A stretch of 64,000 nt of DNA from Lucifuga dentata (Eukaryota; Chordata; Actinopteri; Ophidiiformes; Bythitidae): the NCBI GenBank assembly GCA_014773175.1, contig VXCM01000048.1, positions 112,199-176,198 on the forward strand. Reading direction: 5' to 3'. This document shows positions 12,656 to 25,400 of this stretch, one piece after another. The notes under the pieces were generated by a model, which worked only from the letters and a program-made list of their open reading frames with translations, did not search any database and was not told the origin of the DNA. Both the position numbers and the translations under genes were made by a program. Positions within the stretch are counted from its first letter, which is position 1. Every line of letters starts with the position of its first letter.

Positions 12656-15600
12656 CATGAACAGGATGAAACATGTGGGATATGTAGGATTTATTTGAAC
12701 AACCATCTAATTCTGCAACTGAAGACAGTAACAAACCTGGAAGCTGGCCTCTGTTTTTGTGGCTAGAGGACTAGAGTGTGATAGGAGCATCCATTGAAGG
12801 TGTTGAAAAGGACCTGGCATGAAATTTGATGACCTGAGCATGCATGCCAAGAAAATTATTAGGAATCACAAGTTAAGATAGATTCCTTTGATTCAAAAGC
12901 TACAGTAATTTGTCTTCGAATTTCAACTTGTACTTGTACTCAATAACCAGTTCTGCCCTAATCTAACACGTGCTAGTCCAAAAATAATGTTTTTCCTAGT
13001 CTTAACATTTCTAAACCCCCAGGATACTAAAGTTGTTTTTCCCCAAAATGATTAAAGACACAGGGAGTTTTGGGACTTTAAAAACAATGTGCTACTGATG
13101 CTGCTTTGATGTATAGTCACACAAGAGTAATAAATAGTAATTGAACCAGTAAGAAGTTTATTAAAATAGAAGTGAAGGAGAGAAATATATAGCTTATTCA
13201 TTTGTGTATCATTTTGACATCAACAAAGGATGCAAGGAGGAAAAAATGCTGTGCATTTCTCATAAATTCATAAAAAATACTAAAAAAAACAAAACAAAAA
13301 ATTTGAATCCCATGATGATGTTTAAATAATATCCAGTAAACGATATTCAGTCATTATATTAAATAATGATAATCTAGCAACAATAGATTGTGTTTTAAAA
13401 AGTCAAATGACAAGTCTAATTCACTAAATAGATTATTTAAATACATTACTAGACATGTCAGCATATTAAAGTTTTAAATAGAATTTTAGTGATTAACACT
13501 GTATTCCATATCACAGACACAAAACATAATAATTTAAGATTAATGACATCATAAAAACCCAAATATAGTGTAGTGCTCATCCACACTCATCAGTTCCTTC
13601 CCAGACCTCAACTTGACCACATGACCTGACCTCCAGCCAATAAAACAGAACATGCCTGTGGCGTCGTCTTTCCATGTAATTGAAGCAGTAAGCCAGTTAA
13701 GTAGCTGGTGAAAATGTATGTGTGTTTAAGCATTAAGCACTTTCGATTACTTGTCATCAAGAGACACGCTCAGTGAGCCTATATGCCATATACTTCATTA
13801 GATATTACAAAGCCATATGGGATATTTCATAACTCATTGTATATTACAATAAAGAATAATTAAATAAATTGAGACCCCAGAATAACCCAAACCTTTTTTT
13901 TCTTTTTTTTTTTAATACAGATTAAATAAATCTCAACTGCAGCTCAGTTAATTATATTGCAAATCGACTTACTGCTCAAAGGCCCACTTAGGACCATGTG
14001 CTAGAAAATGACACCTGAAGGCGTATTTCTGTAAGCATGACAGGTTTATGATTGTTGTTGCTTGCTGACTGTAAAGTTCAACAGTTTTACTGTCAGGGCA
14101 CGAAAAGGCTGAGCCAGCACATGCAAGCAAAAAACATATCAGGGAGTTCTGTCATTCCTGTCTCTTTAAGGTTTAACTTTGCTCTCAGTGCTGGGCTTTA
14201 GAATTTTACCACTATGTTTGTTGGGTTGTTTCCATCCATAAACACACACGTAACATTTATAGGAATTGTGCAGGTGTGTCCCGTACATGTTGGTTCCTAA
14301 TATAAACATGGACAGTAGTCTGAGTCCATAACATTGGAACACAAGCACATTTAAAGGGCAAGACACAAAAAGTCAAAACTTTGTGACGTTTTTATACATA
14401 AAGTTTATCCATTTGTAATTAATTGTTGTCTTATATATGAGTGGCATTTAAAGATGTTGTTGTTGCTATTGGAGAGATTTTAACACTTCATATTCTTGAT
14501 CATGTTTCAGATGTATAAGAACAAAACAAACTGTGATGGCTGCATTGTTTGGCACGGCAGTGATGGGAGGGGACATTATGACACACCTGACTTCTTTATT
14601 TAAGGTGTTTAGTGTTTTAAAATAATCCAACAATTCCCCAGCTAAAGCCCTGTCATGCAACTGGAATACCAGTCTAATAAAAAGGGATTTAACAGATGAA
14701 AGTATTCAAGGCCAAAGATTCTGCCCCGACCCTCAATTTAGCTGCAGCTGTAGGTTACAAATCAAGCACGTTTACATGATTTAAATCAGCATGTTAAATA
14801 TTATGTGATAAATAACTACATTTCATTTCTATTATTATTCTTATTATTATTATTTTTTTTTTATTTATTTATTTTGGTCATAGATCTCCAGACACATGCA
14901 GCTCTGGACAGCAAATATCATTTATTTATTTTCCATTTTCTTAAATAAATACATATTAACAATTAAGAAATTGATTATTTTGTTAATTACGGTTTGTAAA
15001 ATGGGGATTAATATGCTGTAATGTTGTCAAGAATTTATTACTCTCACCAAATAGGCCTCCCCAACAAACATGTTGATTTTAATGAAAATATTGTTTTGAT
15101 TGGTTTGATATTAACATACTTTATTTCCCTCAGGTATCTTCCAGGGTATGTTTTGTAATAAAATGTGCTGGATAGAGCATCCTGAGATAATGAAGCAAAT
15201 TTTTAATCATGCATCTGTTGGCGATATGTTAACAGAATGTCATAATTTCTTGGGGAAAAAAACACAAATACCACTTTGGTTGTAGTCTTACCTCCTTTAT
15301 TTTCATGAAGAATAATTCAAAAGCAATTAATAATGCAGGACATTAAAGATTTAGAATGTACCAAACTTGTAAACTTGGGATAAACCTCAGCAATATCTTG
15401 ATATCAAAAACATAATTCATCTTCATTTGTGTCCCTACATCTGCTTTATGGGAACAACTATTCTCTCTGAGGTCTTCAACCTGCTCTTTGCCCCCCANCC
15501 TCAGGGCGCTCCCCCCCACTTCACTGCCCACCCAACCTCCAATGTCTTTGGAGTAACTACAAATACAAAAACGCCTAAACAGCTTTTGGCAGTCACTGAG

Positions 15601-18600
15601 CAGTAGAGGAGCATCAAGCAGACTTGCATGCTACTGGAAGGATCTATTACCTTGAAAAAAATTAGAAGGAGGCACAGTGTGACCAGTCTGCTGCCTGAAA
15701 GGAACAGAGCTGACAGCGCTGAGGACTGTGAGCAGGTAGGTGGCCCTAAACATGAAGCCTGGATGAAAAATGTATTGAGCAAAGAGGGAAAATGGATTAG
15801 AGCCAAGCTTGTTTTCTTTCTAAGCCAAACCCTGTGAACATAATCGAACAATGCAGGAGCCTTTTGTGAACAGCCACACAAACACAGTATGTAAGTATGT
15901 GTTACGAAGACCTGCTATAGATGTACAGAGGAGTGAACTAGCTGTGCAAAAAGAGTGATAAGAGACTTAAATAGTCTTTTATGGTCTTCAAAGTGCTATC
16001 CAGTTTCAGTTGCTCAAGTTACAGAATATATTACCATATTAAGAATTTAGTCGGGAATATACAGTATCTTAAGCATTGTGTACAGGATTCAGTTTCATTG
16101 AAGACGCACTGATTCGGTTGGTGGTGCACTTTAGAAGCATGCAGGCGTCTCAGTTTGTATTTCAGTTTTAAATCTGGGAAGCTGCCGAGGTCACTGCTGT
16201 AAGGCTGCTGGGCGATGCCTAACTTTAGATGGAGGGATCAAATCAATATGTGGCCTGAGATTCAGAGAGCTGCATTCAGGGTGTGTGTTGTATTCTGACA
16301 AAAAATAAAATGATTCTTACAATAAAGAAAGGCACATGGACGTGCTTGATATATTGTGCTTCTCTCCTCTGCCATTAAATCAGTTTCATTAGCTAATTTG
16401 TTCCTTTTGAAATGTGGGCTTTAGTTCCAAAAATGTTCCAAAATGCAATTACACATCACAGATCTTGGAAAAAAAAAAAAAAAAAAAAANAAAAAAAAAA
16501 AAAAAAAAACATAATGAATTTGAAAGATGAGTTACTAAAGCCACACATTCATGCTGTTGATGAAGCATTTCTTCACACATGCTTTGTATGACACAAATGC
16601 ATCAACCTGTCAGCTTTCTTAATTCTGAAGATTTAGGAAATCATTAGGAAGTTCAAACAGCACAATTAGCACAGATTTGACACCAAAAGGCCTTGTCATC
16701 AGGCTCATGTTTGACTTTTAAAGCTGAGGCCACTTTCTGTCGTGTAGCCTCAGCGGCTGTTAGTGACATGTAGCGAATTGCAGTGAGGGATATTTGAGAA
16801 GCTACTGGATGCCATTTCATGACTACATGGTCGGTGGTGCAGTTATCTGTGGTGGGTGGCTGAATTCCTCTGATGTGCCATAAGCTACTGAGAAATTAGG
16901 CAAATTTGTTTGTTTTCTGCACAGCATTTCACACATCATTGTCACAAAACTGACAGAAATCCACTGGTATTTAACAATGCATCTTAAGAATCATATTTCA
17001 CCTTAAAGCAAGAGGTCACCTTTAGGTAACAACTAGGAACACAATGTTAGACACATGCAGAGCTGAAATTATAGTCAAACTTTGGAGGGTTTGTCCATGC
17101 ATGTGCAGCTAATGAACTGCAAATACATTCACAGGCTTCTGTAATCATTCTGTTCATGGCAGAGATGCATGAAGCAGTTACTAACAACATGGACTTTCAA
17201 AATAATGTGGCAGCATAGAATCCATTCAAGAATATTTAATCTGGCTACTGCACTCAAAACCTTTTTATATTACATTTATGTTATCACATAAGGAAATCAG
17301 ACTTGTCCATCAAATTTTTATCAATGCTATCAATTCATAGCAATGCTTAAATATATATATAAATATATCATCAGCAAAGAATGAAAGAAAGATGAGTAAA
17401 TAATAAATGTTTCAGATAATAGGCTGATGATCTTTTATTAATTTTATTTATTTATTTATTTATTTTGCATGTGATAAATAATTATTCCTGTTTTGTATCA
17501 TGTAGCATTAATCTGTAAAAATCTCTGGGATGGTGGTGAGCAAGGTCAAGTCTGAATTAATTTAAACATTACATTACACGAGAACCTCAGCAAAACATCT
17601 AACTATAAATGTAATGAACAAAAATGGCTAAAGTATGCAGTGGGAGGGAAGAGGGGAGAGTTTCCTTTAAAGTGAACGACCTCTTGCCAAGACTTCTCCT
17701 GTTGCAGGCTGTTACGTAGTTCATTTTTAAGATCCACTAAGAGCCAAGATCACTGCTGAAGCCCAGAATTTTTGCAGAACATAGGTCTGAGGATGTGTAC
17801 AACTAAAAATAAAAGCCTTATTTTCCAAGATGCCAGTTGTATTTCCACTGGGACATTAAAAATAGACTAAATATTTCAAATCTGAGGTGGAAATTCATGT
17901 TTATATTCAGTGTTTATTAAAAACCTGGACAAAAAAATTGATCTTGGCCTTATTTATGTACAGTATCACTGTGGTGCAAGTCAATAAAGTAAAGTCACTC
18001 TCAGATTTGATACTAATTTACTGGATTAATGGATATATCTGTTTTCACGTTTAATTAAAAATAAAAAAAAAATACATGGAAAAAAATCAGTGGTATGCAG
18101 TCAAACACTCATTACAACAAAGATACAAATGACAGATTCATGCAATCAAAAATAGTGATTAGTGAATTCAAAGCAAAGGCAACATTAACATACCAGCAGT
18201 GTAACAAACACATATAATCATATCTAAGCAATGGAAAGCAGCATTCAAAAGGGACTCACCTCTTTATGTCAACAATAAGTTCTGAAAATCTCTGTTAAGA
18301 TGCAATGTAATAACAACAATATTAATTGCTTATACATGACCACACCCACTCTAAGTTCCTGTCCAATGAGAAAGTAAAGACCTTTAACTTGATCTTATTA
18401 GGTCAAATTTTACAAGAAGGAAAATAGTTCTGGCATGAAGTGCTTCATGTGACCTTTTTTGAACATAGACAGGCAATGAGTCACATAACAGTTACAAGTG
18501 TCATGTCAGGCAGTTCTCACCTTTGGAGCCTCAGTTTCACATTACTATGTCATTAATGTAAAATTTTCTTCAGTGAGAATTCTGTCTGTATGTAATATAG

Positions 18601-18768
18601 TATTGTGTAATTTTTAATAAGAAAGAAAAATAAACAAAAGCAGTTCCAATGTGTACAGGATTTTACAACTAAGCTGAACTTTTCACTCAGTTTAGTAAAA
18701 GCTTTAAAAGGCTCCTTGTTGAATTAAAACATTCCTGGCAGGCATCCATGCTGTGATAAAGCCAACAG
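12656..18768. other. Non-coding stretch upstream of copy A
   Basis: No gene recognised. It contains n at 15498 in a C-rich context and n at 16490 within an A run. A GT-donor-like sequence (GAGCAG/GTAGGT) near 15735 could end an untranslated first exon of copy A, but nothing else supports that. Confidence 0.45.
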
Positions 18769-19195
18769 TTAAAGGGTGAGTCTACCAATTTTACACATCA
18801 AATTCAATTTATTAGTCATGGGCAACTCTATTTATGGAAGAAAAGGAATCAGAAGGATTCAGCATACAAAAACAAATTGTTTCAAGGCTTTTGTGTCTGT
18901 GAAAAATCAGGGAAACTGACCCACATGGATTACATAATAGTGGTGCTGAAGTACATGTTTGAAAACTAAAGTCCAGTCCGAGAACCGGGGATTGAGGGCT
19001 AGTGGCTTTTTCAAGGTTTAATTTTTCAGTTTTCAGCACTAACATAAGCTGTCACAAGGGTCAGATTCTTCAACTTTGCATAGCGCCCTCTACAGCCACA
19101 AAAGCCTTTATACAGTTGTTTTTATGTGCTGAATAGAGCTTCCCTTGACCAATAAACTAGGTTTAATATATAAAATCGGTGAAGTCCCTCTTTAA
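18769..19195. mobile_element. Miniature inverted-repeat element, family 2
   Basis: 427 bp with TTAA at both ends. The left end (TTAAAGGGTGAGTCTACCAA...) and the reverse complement of the right end (TTAAAGAGGGACTTCACCGA...) stay alignable for about 70 bp, through the TTTATTRGTCA and CTCTATT blocks. No coding capacity. The right half has a relative at about 41900-42049. Confidence 0.65.
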
Positions 19196-19440
19196 ATGAC
19201 ACTGGTTGCTGCCTCTGACTGGTTTGAGTAACTGCACTTAAGGAAAGGATCTTACAGTTTCAAAAATGTCTTCACAAGGTTTAACCAAACTCATGATGAC
19301 CTTTGTCTGTCATCTGTTTAACTTTTCACAAAGCAAAAGAAGAAATAAAAGCTAAAAAAAACTGACGCTTTGAGCATTGATTTTGCTTTGAGCCTTTATG
19401 TTCAACTAAAGACAGTTCCTTCACCTCTTTTCTGCTACAG

Positions 19441-22400
19441 ACTCTTCTGAATCAACAGAACTCGAGAGGATACCAAGATGTGGAAGAAGTCAAAGGTGAC
19501 GGATCAAACTGCCACTGGGCAGCCAGGTAAGTGCAGAATGATGGACAACCTCACTGGTTATCACAATCAAAGGTTGGTAATGCAGCTGTCTCCACCTGTA
19601 TATCCCCATATCCAAGCAATGATGATCAGTAAGATGCATTTGATTTACCCAAGAAAACTTCTATACAAATGAAGACGGATGTGACGTTGCTTTCAAGAGA
19701 CACCAACCTTCAAGACAAGAAAACGGCTGCAAAGATCAAGACATTCACACAGGATCTGTGTCTTGTTGAACAAATGGATCTTTTTTTAACGAGACAGAAA
19801 AACCCAAGATATCTGCATAATAACACATTATGCTCAGTGCTGACAGATAAGCACCATCGGTCTTTCTTTTGTCAAGAGGAAGCGATCCAAACGACATTTA
19901 TGATTTTAACAAAACCCTGCACAATATATCATCGACAATGTCAAGAAAACAAAGTAGCAAAGACTATTTGTATGTTGACAAGAAGACAGACTGTATATTT
20001 TTCCATGGAAGAGAGTTTTTGCAATCAGGTCACTTCAGTGCTTCAATAAATTAATTTGTAGCCCAAGGATGCAAATACGAAGACATCAGTCAAATACATA
20101 ATCCCAGCACATAAAAAGAGATGCAGAACAAGAGGATGTTACAAAATAACCTGCTGATGACAAAAAAAGTACAACAAATGGAAAGTTTTCGGCAATTGCT
20201 ATTCTAAGTCAACCTGAAGAACAACCCTGGCCACCATTGCAGAGAAAATCGAAAATGAGCGGGCTTACCTGAAGGAGGGAGATGAAGGCTTGTTTGAAAT
20301 TCATTTCTTTCTCCAAAGTGCTTACACACGATTCTCTCAAGCACTTGAATCATTAAAGATAAATCACCTGAGAGAAAAAGCCTGATGGGTCTTAGATTCA
20401 GCAGTTGCACAGCAGAAATATTTACATGTTGCCGTAAGGGAATATTTCTAACATATATTTTGTCTGTGACTAATCCTTTTCAGTGGGTGATGTGTCTGAT
20501 GTCTTCCTGAACATTTTCTTTTGAAGTTGTGTCTTGTTTGTGTTTCCCAGTCTTGGGTTATATATTGTGGTGTTCATGTGTCTGTGTGTACATAATCCTG
20601 CCAGAGTTCCAAAGCTACCATGGTGCTTTTGTCAGGATTAATATTTACCTGTCCTATTCCTCTCCCGATGTCATGTTGCTTGTTAAGTCGGCGGTTCTGA
20701 TGGAGTTCAACCGGACGACAAAGGTATGGGAACAAAACCAAAATCAAATCCCACAAACGTTTTACCTTTATGTAATGCATGACTCCATGTTGGATGTGTT
20801 GCATGTTCTGTCTGATGTGGTCTTCATCACTCATTGAAAGGTGTCATCCAGGATGGATGATTCAACTTTCAGTGTCACAACAGATGCATTTCATTGTGAC
20901 ATTTTAAACAAACTCTGTACATGAATAATACCTAAAGGCTGTTGCTAGAGGGCACTGTGGTTGACTTGTAATTTAAAGAAAAATGCTCCTAAAATTTGGA
21001 TTTTTGTTCACGTGTCAATCAGTCCTTGCTACACAGGTACAAGGGCAAGATCTCACCTAAAATCTGACTGGCAACCCAGTGTCCTCTTTAAACACAGAAA
21101 TGTTCATGCTAAACTAAATTTATTATTCAGAATTATTTGAAAATATGGAATAACAACCTTGCTAAACTACACACACATCATGAACAATTACCTCCAATCA
21201 TACAGTGTATCTAAGGCTGTGCTGTATATTTTTATACAGTATACTGAGCAGAGTACCTTTCTTTATCGCCCTGAGTATTTTGGCCTTTTTGTGTCAGATC
21301 ATAACGTCTCTTTGGGTTCACTGTGACAAACAGTGATGTCACAGCTGCAAAATTCTAATTGGAGCAGTTAAAAGCAGGTCTGAGAGAACTGTGTTCTATT
21401 TAAGATACTACAGTGTTTGGAAGTCTTGCAGTAAGCAGCTGAATTGAGCTATGAGACATAAGAGTTTGGTGAGACTTAATGAAGTCTCACCAAACTCTTC
21501 ATATTATTCCATTGTTTCTGTATTTCTGAATTCATGTGACAAATATGATGAAATATGAAGAATAATTTGGCTTATTATGGGCATAATTAAGTTGAATATT
21601 ACCTGGAGTAATTACTCTTTCTTTGTCATTGGTAGCTGGTTTTGTCTTACAAGAGAAATACTCCAATGGTAAACTTGCTAATGATCAGGCTTTTTGCTAG
21701 AAGTACTGCACTGAAATGCAAATTCTATTAGAATTTAACATCTCATATTGTCAAAGAAAGCACAGTAGGAGATGTTTTCTTTAATAATTTTGCAAGTTAA
21801 CAGGCTCCCTGTTTGTAAATGGCTAAAATTATGCTTTATAGTGCTCTTAAACACATAGAGTAGCACCTGCCTTCTATTGTAAAATGCTTGAGGCACCTTG
21901 ATCTTTTCTCCATACTTCACCTGATTCCATAGTTTGTACTTTGCCTATTACAGGTCTGTCGTGCCAAATAAAAGTTATTAAAGACCAGGAATCACTGGAC
22001 CAGCTGAACCCATGTGATCAGCATCTGTGATGCCCCCTGGTGATTGATGTTGGTTAGTCCATACTGGTACTCTCAGGAGCGCTGCAAAGTATTCAGGCCA
22101 GCATCAATACATAACTCCAAGAAGAGAATTATAAATCACTCAACAAGTGAGCTTTGCTGAGTCTGTATCATCTCCACCATGTCTTACCCTTGGCACGTGC
22201 AAAGGGCAGATTCCCATTGGTCATGTTATAGGTCCTAGCTCGCTTCAGTATCTGCTGAGAGACTAATTTAAGCTGGGGTTTAAAGTCTGTTAGTGACTGT
22301 GTCCAGCTAGACAAATGAAACTTGTACCTAACAGCAGGTGTTGGGATTCAGAGCTCCTTACATGTCACACTACTTTTCTGCTCATTCTTGGCTGTGTCAG

Positions 22401-25400
22401 AGGTTCAGGCCTCTGAATAACTAACCAAATTTCACTCTTACAGTCTTCCACTTCCACAGAGCACTGAAAAACACCACAGATGCATGCTGGTGCAAAATAG
22501 ATCTGTGGTATTCTGTGCTCCATTTTCAGCATCTATTGAAAAACTAATACAGCTGCTACCAAGCTTCTAAAAAAGCTTTTTTTTTTTTTTTCCCCCCGTC
22601 ATTTATGTCAGGCTGAAAACACTGACGGACATCTTCATTTAGAAACAACTGCCATAGACATCAATCACACCACCTGTTTAGCCTTTGTATAGTGCTACAA
22701 ATGCACCAATGTTACCATCTTCTCAAAAAAAGAACAAAAACATTTTCCTCAAGTAAAAATGCATGTCCACTCTTCCCCCATTTTTAGTCTTCCCAAGTTT
22801 AGACTGAAACTTGCTTAGCCATAAAATATCTGAAATATAATTAAAGAGGTTTTAAAGAAATAAACCTTTCATCACAAAAATTTGGACATGGTACAATGGA
22901 CACATAAATATAAAAAAGATCAAATTAACAACTTACATTATTACCATGCATCTCAGTGAGCCCATCCAGAAAACCAACAATAATCTTCAACTATTCTGAA
23001 AAAAATGAAGAAAAAAAAAAAAAGAAGNAAAAAAAAAAAAAAGAAGAAGCAGCTAAAGAAACAGAAATCATTAAATCATTATTCCAGCTACTGGGTTGAT
23101 TTCCATTTTGGTGGGTTATTTGGCTTTTTTGATCCTTTCTAGCATTTAAGTCTCTTCCTGCAGGTGCATAATTGACATGTATGAGTAAATGTGATTATTG
23201 GATATTGTGCAAAGTTCCTGTTGAAAGAATGTTTACTGGGTAACTTGTCTGGGTATCATGCTGAAATTCTGAACTGATGGCAATAATCTTTGTCCTGTCC
23301 TTATAAAATTATACCATACTGCATATACACATACAGACCACTGATCTACAGACATGGCTCCTCAAAATAAATGCCATTAACATTTTTATACTTAGCAGAA
23401 AACACTGCATACATAAATACAGGTGTATTTCTAATATGCAGCCTAACTTTTGCTCGCTACAAATCATGTTCATTATCACTGATAAATAGATTGTACATAC
23501 TTTATGGTTACTATACTGGTAACTTTAGCTTTATTTATTTGATCAGGCATCAGGAAGAGGTCAAAAGTGCCTGGTGTGATGATAACACAGTTTATGGAGG
23601 AGCTTCCAGAGGGAATGACCACTCCAGATTTCACCCGCAAACCCATCGCTTTGACTATTCAGGAGGGTACGTCTCATTCTCTGACAAACACTCAAGACAT
23701 CTTATATTAAAAGGCAACAAATTATTTTTCCATCACACTTTTATGTAAGGTATTTTCATGCATTTTCATTCACCTTCATTCTTCTATATCATGATATGGA
23801 TATAATTGTGCCCCAGAGTAAATAGCTTGACCTCAAATAAAAGTGGACATAAGCAACATGTGGACTCCCATATCACATAAACTGAACATAAATTACTCAT
23901 ATTCTTGAGAATGAATTATATAAATTCTCATAGGACATAAGACAGAAGCAAAGATGTGACATGATGTGTGATGGACATGAAATGCAAGCCATGGATGCTT
24001 GTTTCAACTTGCTTTTTTAAATTTTTATTGGAATAATACTCACTCACCTCCTTCTTTGAAAACTTCTTCAGTTCTACAATCTATTCCTTATTTAGTATTC
24101 TTGCTTAGAAAGCAACATAGGAAATTGATGAGATGACTTTCCAATTCTGAGCTGTTTAAACTGTAACACTAAAAGCACAGCAAATACTTGTATATTAGGA
24201 AAACTACTTAAATGTTGTCTTTGTTCATTTCAAACAGTACTGAAAATATCCACTTGGCTATTTGTGTGATATACCATGTGTCTGCAACTTCATACCTCCA
24301 CTTAAAATATGGCAATGGAAGAGTTGTCACTGATTTAGAAAAATTACCGCTTTATCCCATTTCAGGTAAACATGCAATCTTCAAAGCCATTGTTGTAGGC
24401 ACTCCAACACCAACTGTAACATGGAGCAGAGCAAATGGAGAAATATGTTTTCACCCTGATGTGTGTGTGCAAAAGTATGATGAGACATCTCAGAAACATA
24501 CCCTCGAGGTAAGCCTTCCGTAGAACTGCAAGGTGTAAATGACAATGTTTGTGTTAAATACTAAGACCTATAATGCATATTGAATCTAAAAATTTCACTT
24601 ATTTTTGTCTTTGGACTTGGTTAGTTTCCTAAAGTGGCTCCAGAGGATGAAGATACCTACAAGTGTTACGCATCTAATGAATATGGAAGAGCTGTTTGCA
24701 CTGTCACCTTAAATGTTATTCAGGGTAGGATCACAATTAACCAACAAATAACTCATTCCTTCAACTTTCAGCTAATATATCATAGATCCTAAGAATTTGG
24801 TGTTGTAATGTACTGTCACAATTAAGTAAGGAAAATTAACTTCATGTTTTGTTTTGTTTTGTTTTTTTTTGTTTGTTTTTTGTTTTTTTTAACAGTTGGA
24901 TTCCATATGAGCAAGGAACTTCAGAGAGAACAAGGGGAAGGTGAGGTTACCAACAGATTTTGAACCACTAGAGTTCTGATCATTGTTTTATTTGCTGCAT
25001 TTTTTTTATAAAACATTTAGGGAACAGGGCTTCTAAAATACTGATGTTTATCATTATGGTACAGATGTCACGGACTTCAGAAAAAATCTAAAGAAGCGGT
25101 AAGGAAAATATAGCGATTCTGTTTTAAAGTGTAATGTTGTGTATTTGACAGCAATGAGTATGGAGAATAGTCTTGTCAGTAGAAACATGTTATGTTGGTG
25201 CCTGCAGTCAACCTGACGGAACACGTGAGGGAAAGCCAATGGAGCCAGAGGAGAAGGTTTGGGAAATTCTCCTTAGTGCAGACAAGAAAGACTACGAGCG
25301 CATCTGTGCTGAGTACGGTATCAAAGACTTCCGAGGAATGCTGAAGAAACTTAATGAAATGAAAAGAGAGAGAGAGGAAGAGGTTGCAGAGGTATGAATG

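Noticed and set aside
15501..15881. 126-codon minus-strand ORF and overlapping plus-strand ORF
   Set aside because: No recognisable domain; the two frames are mutual shadows, and the upstream C-rich stretch has an n at 15498.
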